The position numbers were made by a program, and so were the translations under genes. Below, one piece after another: positions 7,877 through 14,564 of a stretch of DNA of 21,337 bases. The DNA comes from JBKECO01 sp047974745 (lineage in GTDB: Bacteria; Bacillota; Clostridia; Lachnospirales; Lachnospiraceae), in contig JBKECO010000057.1 of assembly GCA_047974745.1 (NCBI GenBank), positions 1 to 21,337 on the forward strand, written 5' to 3'. The notes beneath the pieces are model-generated. The model saw only the letters and a list, made by a program, of their open reading frames with translations. It searched no databases and was not told the origin of the DNA. Position 1 is the first letter of the stretch. Each line of letters begins with the position of its first letter.

Positions 7877-8677
7877 TTATCCTTTTTTTAGTGCTCTTTT
7901 TACTTTTATTGTCGACATCTCTACGATATACATCGTAACAAATATAACCAGGATTCCCACTGTGACTTGCCCATATTTATACTGGGAGAGGGAGGAAATC
8001 AATATCTTTCCAACACCAGTCACACCGATCATACCAAGGGAGATCGATGCCGAGACTGCCATCTCAAAGCTGATTGCTATCCAGGCCAGCATTGAGGAAA
8101 ATGCCATGGGCAGTATGCCAAGTACCGCAATGCAGATCCAGGGAGAACCGCTAGATTTTAACGCTTCGATTATGTCTGTTCCCACCTCTTCGATGGAAGC
8201 AGTAAAGGATCGTATCAAAAAGCAGTTCAAAATGAAAACAAGTGTCAGGACACCGCCAATATTTCCAAAGCCCATACTCGCTATGACCATAAGCCCCCAT
8301 ACCAGTGTAGGTACACTTCTCAGAATCGCTACGAAGGCTTTAAGAAATGTCGAGATCCGGTTGCTCCAGGTCAGATTCGATGCTGCAAGAAAGGAAATTG
8401 GAAGGGCGACACATGTAGAAATCACTGTTGCTGTAAAGGCAATGGTAATGCTGGTCAACATTCCTTTCATGACACTTGCAAAGATCGACCAGTCGATGTC
8501 CATGAATTTTTTCATGGTAAAGATTGCCTGATCAAAACCTGTGCCAAGCTTGATAAGATCTATATTCAGATTAAGAAAACAGATCAGGAACACTGCAATC
8601 ACACCGCCTGCAGACAATATCTTTATTCGTTTCGTTTTTATAGGTTCTAATGGGATATTTCGTATTATTGGTTTCAT
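7877..8677 (-). CDS. phnE: PhnE-type ABC transporter permease (second)
   Basis: 266 residues with about six hydrophobic spans and the BPD_transp_1 fold. The typical PhnE stretch 'AILRSVPTLVWGLMVIASMGFG' is recognisable in parts, and an ALKSSGSPW segment stands where the EAA loop contacts the ATPase. The product should form the membrane channel with the other PhnE-type permease, probably as a heterodimer. The ATG at 8677 follows the stop of the preceding permease by one base, so translation is coupled. Substrate class (phosphonate, phosphite or a related organophosphate) cannot be read from the permease. Confidence 0.87.
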   Translation of the reverse strand: MKPIIRNIPLEPIKTKRIKILSAGGVIAVFLICFLNLNIDLIKLGTGFDQAIFTMKKFMDIDWSIFASVMKGMLTSITIAFTATVISTCVALPISFLAASNLTWSNRISTFLKAFVAILRSVPTLVWGLMVIASMGFGNIGGVLTLVFILNCFLIRSFTASIEEVGTDIIEALKSSGSPWICIAVLGILPMAFSSMLAWIAISFEMAVSASISLGMIGVTGVGKILISSLSQYKYGQVTVGILVIFVTMYIVEMSTIKVKRALKKG

Positions 8678-8678
8678 A

Positions 8679-9554
8679 TTATCGGATCAACTTTCTGATT
8701 TTATTTGTAATTAACTCTGTTGATACCACCATTACAACAATAATAATGATAACAGCCATCGCAGAATGGAATTGAAATAAACGGATGCTGTTTTGTACCA
8801 TCATTCCAATTCCCCCTGCCCCAACGAGGCCAAGCAGAACAGATGCCAGAATATTGATCTGGAAAATATACAGAGTCCAATCCAGAAACCTTGGTGTAAA
8901 ATTTGGCAGTATTCCTTCAAAGAACACCTGCGTTCTCGATGCTCCTGCTGAATATAGGGCTTCCAGTTTTTCTTCCGGAATATCGTCCAAACTTTCTGCA
9001 AATGCTCTTGATAAAAAGGCAAGTGTCGCAAATACAAGTGCTATAATACCACTAAGTGCCCCGATGCCAAAAATATAGACCAGGATGGATGCCAGAATTA
9101 TAACCGGTATATTGCGCAGCAATGTGATCAAAAAGCGAGTGCTGCTTCTGATTACGGTAATATGATTCGTGCGATAGGACATGGTCAGTGAGATCAATAG
9201 TGCTAAAACACTGCTAAAGACTGTAGCTACAATCGCATAGTTGATCGTTTCCAGCATTAGGGGAATGCATTCATTGAAGTGTTCGAAATTTGGTGGAAAA
9301 AATCTTGTGAAAAAGAATGTCAGAAACGCAGGAAATCCAACTACTATTTCCAACAGGCTAACATTCAGATATAACAAACCAATGATAAAAAGGGTAATGA
9401 TTGCAACACTTCCAGTGATTATTTTAGTTTTTGGTGTTGAGGATATGCGTATTTTTGCTTCAGCTTTTGGTTCATGATCTGCTGTACTTAGCACGCTTTC
9501 GTGCAGGGTCTGCCTTCCTGTATTTGCTTTTCCACTCAATACATAATCATTCAT
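8679..9554 (-). CDS. phnE: PhnE-type ABC transporter permease (first)
   Basis: 291 residues, longer than the second permease because of a polar N-terminal extension of about 45 residues before the first membrane span. Six or so spans follow, with 'TLLRNIPVIILASILVYIFG' and the cytoplasmic coupling loop LEALYSAGASRTQVFFEGIL. The ATG overlaps the PhnC stop in TAATG (one shared base), a sign of tight co-translation. Two different permeases rather than one homodimeric PhnE is a common arrangement in Firmicute PhnCDE-type systems. Confidence 0.87.
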   Translation of the reverse strand: MNDYVLSGKANTGRQTLHESVLSTADHEPKAEAKIRISSTPKTKIITGSVAIITLFIIGLLYLNVSLLEIVVGFPAFLTFFFTRFFPPNFEHFNECIPLMLETINYAIVATVFSSVLALLISLTMSYRTNHITVIRSSTRFLITLLRNIPVIILASILVYIFGIGALSGIIALVFATLAFLSRAFAESLDDIPEEKLEALYSAGASRTQVFFEGILPNFTPRFLDWTLYIFQINILASVLLGLVGAGGIGMMVQNSIRLFQFHSAMAVIIIIVVMVVSTELITNKIRKLIR

Positions 9555-10330
9555 TACGCCACACTTTCTTTCAGCTTCATTTGATCTTCTTTTCCTTCAT
9601 AGATAATGTGAATCATTTCTTCTGTCAGTTCCTCTGGCTTCCCGTCAAATATTTTTTTACCATTTTTTAGTCCGATGATTCGTGTCGCATAAGTCTTTGC
9701 GAAATCCACCTGGTGCAGATTGACCACAACAGACAGCCCCTTTTCACGTGTGATTTGATAGAGCGTATCCATAACGACCTTTGCGGATTTAGGATCTAGG
9801 GAAGCAATCGGTTCATCAGCAAGCAGTATCTGCGGATCCTGGATCAACGCTCTGCAGATTCCGACCCTTTGCTTTTGTCCACCGCTCAACTCATCCGCTC
9901 TCTTGTACATCTGATCCTTGATTCCGACTCTTTCCAGAAGCTCAACTGCATGTTTTCGATCATCCCTGTCATATAGCTGAAAAAGACTTTTTAATGGCGG
10001 CATGTATCCCAGCCGTCCATGCAGCACATTTTTCAGCACATTGGTACGATCCACCAGATTGTAGTGCTGAAAGATCATGCCAATTTTTCTGCGGGTATTT
10101 CTCAGTTTCTCTCCTCTGATCTTCTCGATTCGATCCCCATTGAAACGAATTTCTCCGGAGGTCGGATCGATCAGACGGTTTATGCATCGTATAAAGGTGG
10201 ATTTTCCGGCTCCGGAAGGACCTATCACAACTACAAATTCTCCCTTTTCGATTGTACAGTCTACCCCATCTAACGCTCTTACGGATCCATAATGCTTCTT
10301 CAAATCTTTTATTTCTAATAATACTGACAT
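9554..10330 (-). CDS. phnC: PhnC-type ABC transporter ATP-binding protein
   Basis: 258 residues from the ATG at 10330 (a GTG one codon upstream is possible; GAGGG lies before both). All ATPase motifs are intact: Walker A GPSGAGKST (about 37-45), Q-loop in MIFQHYNLVDRTNV, signature LSGGQKQRVGICRAL, Walker B ILLADEPIASLD, and a switch His in VNLHQVDFA. The VNLHQVDFA ending and RCINRLIDPTSGEI are typical of the PhnC group. It drives import by hydrolysing ATP on the inner face of the membrane. It begins about ten bases after phnD and overlaps the first permease gene. Confidence 0.92.
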   Translation of the reverse strand: MSVLLEIKDLKKHYGSVRALDGVDCTIEKGEFVVVIGPSGAGKSTFIRCINRLIDPTSGEIRFNGDRIEKIRGEKLRNTRRKIGMIFQHYNLVDRTNVLKNVLHGRLGYMPPLKSLFQLYDRDDRKHAVELLERVGIKDQMYKRADELSGGQKQRVGICRALIQDPQILLADEPIASLDPKSAKVVMDTLYQITREKGLSVVVNLHQVDFAKTYATRIIGLKNGKKIFDGKPEELTEEMIHIIYEGKEDQMKLKESVA

Positions 10331-10342
10331 CACTTTTCCCTC

Positions 10343-11254
10343 TTATTCTGCTTCGATTCCGAGTGTCGTGACCACATTTTCTGCATCAGCAAGTGCCGAA
10401 TCATCGGCTTCGGTAAATCGCACCTCGGAATTTCCAAAAATCACCTCAAAATAGGTGCTGTTATCATAACTTAAGTATGCTTGTCTAAGCTGCTCTCTGA
10501 TATCCTCCTCCAAATCCGTTCTCACAACGAACAGAGGATTCGGTATCACTGCTGTCTCTCCAACTATTTTTACATCCTCAACCGTTTTTCCTTCTAAGAG
10601 ACTTGGAATATAATCGAGTACTCCATAGGCTACTGGTGCTGCATCAACGCCTCCATTCAGGACGGAAATTATTGAATTTTGATGACTTCCTGAAAAAGTC
10701 ACACTTTCAAAATAAGTACCTGCATTTTCCAGAGTTGCCGCATCCAGCCCAAGTGTATCAACAAGCGTATATTTTGGATAAAGATAGCCTGAGGATGAAG
10801 CCTGATCTACAAAGGCAAATGTTTTCCCCTCAAGATCCTCCAAGGAATTGATTTCTTCATTATCTGCCGCAGTGATAAATACTGATTTGTATACTGCTGT
10901 GCCGGGGGCTGAGCTGTATGTAACAAGGGGCTCAATGTCTGCCTGCAGCGATGCCTGATAATAACTCATGGGGCTGACCAGAAGTACATCAATATTTCCC
11001 TCCGCAAGCGCCGTGATCCCAACGGAATATTCCGTAGATTCATATAATTTGACTGTCATGCCCAATTCTTCTTCCAGAGCCTGCCTCAAATCTTCATTTA
11101 CCTCTGCTTCTTTTTGGGCATCCACACTTTCTCCTTCCAGTGCTGGCATGACCGCTACATTTAACACCTTCTCCGCTTTATTGCTGCACCCGCTCATTAG
11201 AACTGACAGTGCGATTGTCATCATTAAAATTCCTGAAATTAATATTTTTTTCAC
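10343..11254 (-). CDS. phnD: PhnD-type substrate-binding lipoprotein
   Basis: 303 residues from a GTG at 11254. I prefer this to the ATG at 11266 because the GGAGG ribosome site overlaps that upstream codon and is correctly spaced for the GTG. The start MKKILISG leads to a lipobox ending S-G-C at Cys23, so the protein is lipid-anchored outside the membrane. PhnD-family signs are 'LAEGNIDVLLVSPMSYYQA', the phosphonate/phosphate-binding loop DQASSSGYLYPKYTL (S-S-S-G in place of S-T-S-G in E. coli PhnD), and 'GSHQNSIISVLNGGVDAA'. The residue after His in the last segment is Gln where many PhnD proteins have an acidic residue near the aminoalkyl group, so the ligand may not be an aminophosphonate. 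First gene of the operon; downstream of PhoP-box-like repeats. Confidence 0.9.
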   Translation of the reverse strand: MKKILISGILMMTIALSVLMSGCSNKAEKVLNVAVMPALEGESVDAQKEAEVNEDLRQALEEELGMTVKLYESTEYSVGITALAEGNIDVLLVSPMSYYQASLQADIEPLVTYSSAPGTAVYKSVFITAADNEEINSLEDLEGKTFAFVDQASSSGYLYPKYTLVDTLGLDAATLENAGTYFESVTFSGSHQNSIISVLNGGVDAAPVAYGVLDYIPSLLEGKTVEDVKIVGETAVIPNPLFVVRTDLEEDIREQLRQAYLSYDNSTYFEVIFGNSEVRFTEADDSALADAENVVTTLGIEAE

Positions 11255-11304
11255 AATAACCTCCATTGTATTGCTCTCTACTGATTCAACCTGTGTCTTT
11301 ACAA

Positions 11305-11325
11305 TGACAATATATCAATTTGTCA
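11305..11325. promoter_or_regulatory. inverted repeat, candidate repressor operator for the phnD operon
   Basis: Arms TGACAA (11305-11310) and TTGTCA (11320-11325) are perfectly complementary with nine bases between. A third TGTCA half-site lies at 11333-11337. If the -10 is near 11334-11339, the repeat falls at about +1 to +20, a usual repressor position. The TetR-family gene at 11526-12215 is the nearest candidate regulator, but no binding can be inferred from sequence alone. Confidence 0.45.
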
Positions 11326-11346
11326 CCCTGAGTGTCATATATTCCA

Positions 11347-11383
11347 GGTAAATTTTTGTAAAGTCTGTGTAGATTTTTGTAAA
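11347..11383 (-). promoter_or_regulatory. PhoP-box-like array of four TTTACA hexamers
   Basis: On the minus strand, upstream of phnD, four hexamers follow one another: TTTACA (11383-11378), TCTACA (11373-11368), TTTACA (11362-11357) and TTTACC (11352-11347), with starts 10, 11 and 10 bases apart. Gram-positive PhoP boxes are direct repeats of TT(A/C/T)A(C/T)A with about five bases between, so spacing and sequence both fit. The third hexamer is also 17 bases from a TATGAC (11339-11334) that could serve as -10, so the array overlaps the -35 region, as in PhoP-activated promoters. Confidence 0.6.
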
Positions 11384-11460
11384 AAAACATGTTCCAGATA
11401 GGTTCCGCTAGATGGTTTGCAGATGATACAAGAAGGTTTGAAGAACTTTTTTGAAAAAAT

Positions 11461-11502
11461 AAAAAACCGGTATCTCTGCAACTTATACTGCAGAAATACC
11501 GG
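11461..11502 (-). terminator. intrinsic terminator after the tetR-type gene
   Basis: A 14-bp stem (11467-11480 with 11489-11502; CCGGTATCTCTGCA and TGCAGAAATACCGG) with one mismatch and an eight-base loop. On the minus strand it is followed by a T-tract (11461-11466 and beyond). It separates the AEC/TetR operon from the phn operon. Confidence 0.9.
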
Positions 11503-11525
11503 AACTTTGATGGATTCAGATGGAA

Positions 11526-12215
11526 CTAGGTATGCTGGATGGCCTTAAGGGACTCCATCAGCATATCCACATGTGTATACAGATGGTCCGCTGTATAGTA
11601 CTGATTGTCGTGTTTCTTTTTGGTATAGCGATATGTGTATGCAATGACGGACTGGTAGCAAATATTTGCATACCGAGGGATGTCTTTCTCGTGGATGTGA
11701 ATTTCTCCATTTGCCAGTGCGGTTTCCAGGAATTGTTCAAACCCCTGATTCTGTCGGATCAGGCTTTTCAAATATTTGTAGTGGTCAACAGATCTCTCAT
11801 CCTCCAGATCCGCTATATAGATCTCAAAATCGTACTGCAGCTGCGTAAGATTTTTCGTTTCAGCGGAGACACCTGCATCCACAAGCCAATAGAGTGCTTT
11901 TTTAAAATTCTGCAATCCGGTGCCATGCCCGTTTTTCACTGGTTCCGGTATGGTTAAGGTCTGGATAAAATGGGACAGTTCCTGCATGGAACTCTCCTGG
12001 GTCAGCATGACGCAGTCAATGATCATCATGCTCACGTTTGGATAATACCTGTACAGACTCTTTTTTTCCATCTCCAATACTTCATACGCCTTCTTAAACG
12101 TGAATCCTCTCAGGCCATTCTCAATTAAGTGCTCTGTTAGGTTACCTATGATAATGCTGCGCCTTTTGCACTTGATATCTGAATCCCCGTAGCTTCTGCA
12201 AATTTCTTCGATCAT
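11526..12215 (-). CDS. TetR/AcrR-family transcriptional regulator
   Basis: 229 residues; AAAGGA lies upstream of the ATG. Residues about 18-65 form a TetR-type DNA-binding domain: 'IIGNLTEHLIENGLRGFTF', then KKAYEVLEMEKKSLYRYYPN, the last part matching the 'skgtlYryFpn' recognition helix. The remaining 160 residues are a helical ligand domain with no recognised signature. It is the last gene behind the AEC carrier (60-base gap) and just before a terminator. It may control its own operon or the phn operon that starts about 140 bases beyond the terminator. The inducer is unknown. Confidence 0.85.
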   Translation of the reverse strand: MIEEICRSYGDSDIKCKRRSIIIGNLTEHLIENGLRGFTFKKAYEVLEMEKKSLYRYYPNVSMMIIDCVMLTQESSMQELSHFIQTLTIPEPVKNGHGTGLQNFKKALYWLVDAGVSAETKNLTQLQYDFEIYIADLEDERSVDHYKYLKSLIRQNQGFEQFLETALANGEIHIHEKDIPRYANICYQSVIAYTYRYTKKKHDNQYYTADHLYTHVDMLMESLKAIQHT

Positions 12216-12275
12216 CGTTTTTCCTTTTCCGCTTCATCGATCGGTCAGGCACGTGATTCGATGCTGCTTCGTCTG

Positions 12276-13211
12276 TTATAACACACCATTGAGCTTAAGA
12301 ACATAGATTAGAATGAACATGGTAAAAAGTGAAAAAACAGAAGAAACAGCAACCGCAATTCCTGCCAGTTCACCATTTCCACCCATTTCGGATGCCATTG
12401 GATAAGAGGACGCTGCAATCGGTGCACCAAATACGATGCAGACAGCTGCCAGCTCCATATTTCTAACTCCCAATAAAATTGCGATCATCACCATGATAAA
12501 AGGTAATATTACAAGTCTGCCTGTCAAAATAACCGCAAGCTCTTTTTTGTATTTTGTCAGATTTCGCATACTTATCGTTGTTCCAATACAGATCAGCGCC
12601 AAGGGTGCTGCACAATTTCCCAATGCTTCAAAGGGCTGTATCCATACTCCCGTGGGTTGTATTTGAAATAGCGATAATATTATGCCTATTACACCAGCTA
12701 CCACCAGGTTATTTGTCACAATCTGCTTTAGGAGCAATTGGGGCGATATTTTTACTTTCCCGAATACTGCAAAAATTACTACCGCCAAAACATTGTAAAG
12801 TGGCACCACAAAGGCTGAAATGACCGAAACTACGCCCAGATTCTGCCCTGGATACAGATTGGCAACGACTGCCATTCCAAAAAGTACGTAATTACTTCGA
12901 AAAATTCCTTGAATGACTACAGAAATATTCTCTGTCTTTATGAAAATAGGAATGATGACAGACAAGATCACAACCCAGACCAAAATGGCCAAAACTAAGA
13001 ATAAGATCAGCTTCTGGTCAAATGCAGTTGAAAAATCTGATTGCAGGATTTCCAGTAAAAGCTTTATTGGAAGGAAGAGCCTGAACATCAGTTTATTGAG
13101 TTTTGATACCGTTTTATAATCGATCCATTTCCACTTCTTAAGCAGAAAGCCCAGTCCCATATAGATAAAAATGGGATACATGACTTGGATCGCACTCCCG
13201 AAATATTCCAT
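12276..13211 (-). CDS. auxin efflux carrier (AEC) family permease
   Basis: 311 residues, about ten hydrophobic spans in two halves separated by a central polar part. The opening 'YPIFIYMGLGFLLKKWKWID' with 'KLNKLMFRLFLPIKLLLEI', the central 'NNLVVAGVIGIILSLFQI' and the ending with 'VVFGAPIAASSYPMASEMGG' and 'ELAGIAVAVSSVFSLFTM' are typical of AEC proteins (PF03547), which move organic acids such as malate across the bacterial membrane. The ATG comes one base after the stop of the small membrane protein gene, so the two are co-translated. The substrate is not identifiable. Confidence 0.87.
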   Translation of the reverse strand: MEYFGSAIQVMYPIFIYMGLGFLLKKWKWIDYKTVSKLNKLMFRLFLPIKLLLEILQSDFSTAFDQKLILFLVLAILVWVVILSVIIPIFIKTENISVVIQGIFRSNYVLFGMAVVANLYPGQNLGVVSVISAFVVPLYNVLAVVIFAVFGKVKISPQLLLKQIVTNNLVVAGVIGIILSLFQIQPTGVWIQPFEALGNCAAPLALICIGTTISMRNLTKYKKELAVILTGRLVILPFIMVMIAILLGVRNMELAAVCIVFGAPIAASSYPMASEMGGNGELAGIAVAVSSVFSLFTMFILIYVLKLNGVL

Positions 13212-13212
13212 G

Positions 13213-13635
13213 TTAATCTCTCAATCTGCTTTTTTTATTCATTTGCCCCTTGATCAGATTTACGATCAGATGACAGAACCCTCTCAGGATTGCAAAAATT
13301 GTGAACATGAGTATAAAGCCAAATACCCCCAGGACAATATCAGCAAATTCCATATTCCCGGTATTTGTCACTTTCTGACCGATTTCTATTGCAAATGTGA
13401 TTACAACAATCAAAGTAATGACATAGATCCATGTGATGGTCATGATATGATTATGCTTTGACAGCCATTTAAACAATGGATATACGAGGAATACCAAAAA
13501 CATTCCAAGTATACCAATCACGAGAAAGTGCAGCTCTTTATCTGAGAAACTATATTCATATTCATCATTCATCCCAAGAATGTAGACGTGGAATTTTGTA
13601 ATAATATCGACAACAGTAAATAGAAATTCTTTCAT
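13213..13635 (-). CDS. small membrane protein, VanZ-like in part
   Basis: 140 residues from the ATG at 13635; AAGGA is eight bases before it, too close to the alternative TTG at 13641. Three to four hydrophobic spans are visible: LHFLVIGILGMFLVFLVYPL, 'ITWIYVITLIVVITFAIEI', and 'DIVLGVFGFILMFTIFAIL'. The segment IEIGQKVTNTGNMEFADI resembles the 'E.GQ...GTGN.E..D' loop of VanZ-like proteins, but the match is short. A basic tail (MNKKSRLRD) ends it. First gene of an operon with the AEC carrier and TetR regulator. Function unknown. Confidence 0.7.
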   Translation of the reverse strand: MKEFLFTVVDIITKFHVYILGMNDEYEYSFSDKELHFLVIGILGMFLVFLVYPLFKWLSKHNHIMTITWIYVITLIVVITFAIEIGQKVTNTGNMEFADIVLGVFGFILMFTIFAILRGFCHLIVNLIKGQMNKKSRLRD

Positions 13636-13673
13636 AATCAAGTTCCTTACTGGCTGGTTTTCGGTTCCTTTGC

Positions 13674-13679
13674 ATTATA
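13674..13679 (-). promoter_or_regulatory. -10 box for the small membrane protein/AEC/tetR operon
   Basis: A perfect TATAAT on the minus strand, about 40 bases before the ATG at 13635. The region 17 bases upstream has no good -35 match (TAGCAT is the nearest), which would fit an activated promoter. Confidence 0.5.
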
Positions 13680-13759
13680 GACCTTATTTATTTCGAATGC
13701 TAGAAATTTCTGTATTTTATTTGTTTTAAGAATATGTGAACCTGCTCCTTGGATGAAAT

Positions 13760-13789
13760 AAAGAAAGCTCGCAGCAGCGAGCTTTCTTT
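13760..13789 (-). terminator. intrinsic terminator downstream of the nitroreductase gene
   Basis: A perfect 13-bp stem (AAAGAAAGCTCGC with GCGAGCTTTCTTT) and a four-base loop AGCA. On the minus strand it is followed by T-rich sequence. It lies about 200 bases after the nitroreductase stop and would end the operon that begins near 18738, or a short transcript starting inside the gene-free region. Confidence 0.88.
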
Positions 13790-13800
13790 AGGAGAAGGTA

Positions 13801-13825
13801 TTTTTACTATGGGGTATAGTAAAAA
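13801..13825. promoter_or_regulatory. perfect 10-bp palindrome with GGGGT centre, CsoR/RcnR-like operator candidate
   Basis: Arms TTTTTACTAT (13801-13810) and ATAGTAAAAA (13816-13825) are perfectly complementary around GGGGT. AT-rich inverted arms around a G-tract, with TAC/GTA steps, is the design of operators for CsoR/RcnR/FrmR-type repressors. As RNA it would fold into a strong hairpin just before the terminator at 13760-13789. Confidence 0.45.
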
Positions 13826-13832
13826 CTATATA

Positions 13833-13858
13833 TAATGTATTGGGGGGTTTTTACATTA
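13833..13858. promoter_or_regulatory. second palindrome with a six-G centre
   Basis: Arms TAATGTA (13833-13839) and TACATTA (13852-13858) flank a centre that contains GGGGGG. It lies eight bases from the GGGGT palindrome and has the same AT-arm/G-tract design. A TATAAT (13831-13836, plus strand) overlaps its left arm. Confidence 0.4.
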
Positions 13859-13873
13859 GTAATAATACCATGT

Positions 13874-13896
13874 TTTGTCAAGGAAGTGTTGACAAA
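13874..13896. promoter_or_regulatory. 8-bp inverted repeat formed by two opposed TTGACA hexamers
   Basis: Arms TTTGTCAA (13874-13881) and TTGACAAA (13889-13896) with a seven-base spacer. Each arm contains a perfect -35 hexamer, one per strand. The minus-strand hexamer has a weak TAATGT 17 bases on; the plus-strand one has TATATT after 19 bases. It may be a divergent promoter with overlapping operator, but the -10 elements are poor. Confidence 0.35.
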
Positions 13897-13993
13897 TATT
13901 ACAATTTTCATCCTATATTTTTATACATTATGCACAATAAATTCGGTGCAAAATATACATTTCCAATAAGGGTAATTACACACATTTCCCAAA

Positions 13994-14512
13994 TCACTTG
14001 ATTCTATATATGTAGTTTTCTTTTCTGGGGCGCAAAGCAGCTTCTTCCACTGCATAACCAAGTACGCAAAAAGCAATTCCTTCAAAGTCACCAGAAATCG
14101 TCAATTTTTTCAGCAGCTCTTTGCCATAATCACTTTCAAATGTCTCTTTTGCACGATGAATCCAGCAGGATCCGATTGAAATCGAATGTGCCGCATTCAT
14201 TAGGTTTCCCATTACGAGACTGCCATCGTTTTTGTAGGTGACCTTTCTGGTGTCAGCCAGAACAGCAATTACAGTCGGTGCACCATAAAAAGGATCAGAA
14301 TCACTTCCCATAACAGAAGCATTGATTTTACTCAGTTCTTTTATTGTTTCCTGATCCTGAATAGCAATCATGATGGGGCTTTGTGCCCCCATACCTGTTG
14401 GTGCATAAATACCCGCATCGAGGATCTGTAACAGCTCCTCTTCCTTGATTTGCTCTTTTTCATAGCTGCGGCAGCTTCGTCTTGCTTTTAACTCATCAAT
14501 CGTTGATTTCAT
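13994..14512 (-). CDS. nitroreductase-family FMN oxidoreductase
   Basis: 172 residues, normal for the short nitroreductase group. GGAGG lies ten bases before the ATG. The FMN-phosphate motif RRSCRSYEKEQI is at about 11-22, followed by 'ILDAGIYAPTGMGAQSP', then 'YGAPTVIAVLAD' and MGNLMNAAHSISIGSCWIHR, the family's helix that packs on the flavin. The C-terminus 'GYAVEEAALRPRKENYIYRI' matches the typical 'GYP.....PRK......' ending. It reduces nitro-compounds, quinones or similar acceptors with NAD(P)H in the cytoplasm. It follows the L,D-transpeptidase gene by 52 bases and is the last gene of the probable operon. The natural substrate is unknown. Confidence 0.9.
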   Translation of the reverse strand: MKSTIDELKARRSCRSYEKEQIKEEELLQILDAGIYAPTGMGAQSPIMIAIQDQETIKELSKINASVMGSDSDPFYGAPTVIAVLADTRKVTYKNDGSLVMGNLMNAAHSISIGSCWIHRAKETFESDYGKELLKKLTISGDFEGIAFCVLGYAVEEAALRPRKENYIYRIK

Positions 14513-14564
14513 TCTTTTTCATCCTCCAATTTTTATTTTCCTCACGCTTGCTTTTCTACTGTAA

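Larger units (their letters stand above)
13642..13993. other. 352-base gene-free region rich in inverted repeats
   Basis: From left to right it holds a TATAAT for the leftward operon, a strong hairpin terminator, two palindromes with G-tract centres and an 8-bp inverted repeat containing two opposed TTGACA hexamers. A 43-codon plus-strand frame at 13870-14001 has no ribosome site and no recognisable product. The dense structure suggests regulation or a small RNA rather than protein coding. Confidence 0.6.

Noticed and set aside
7877..11254. Complete phosphonate degradation (C-P lyase) cluster
   Set aside because: Only transport genes and a phosphatase are present; no phnG-M, phnX or phnW-like sequence was found in the window.
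13870..14001. 43-codon plus-strand frame beginning MFCQGSVDKYYNF
   Set aside because: No ribosome site, no recognisable motif, and it overlaps the inverted repeats and the end of the nitroreductase gene.
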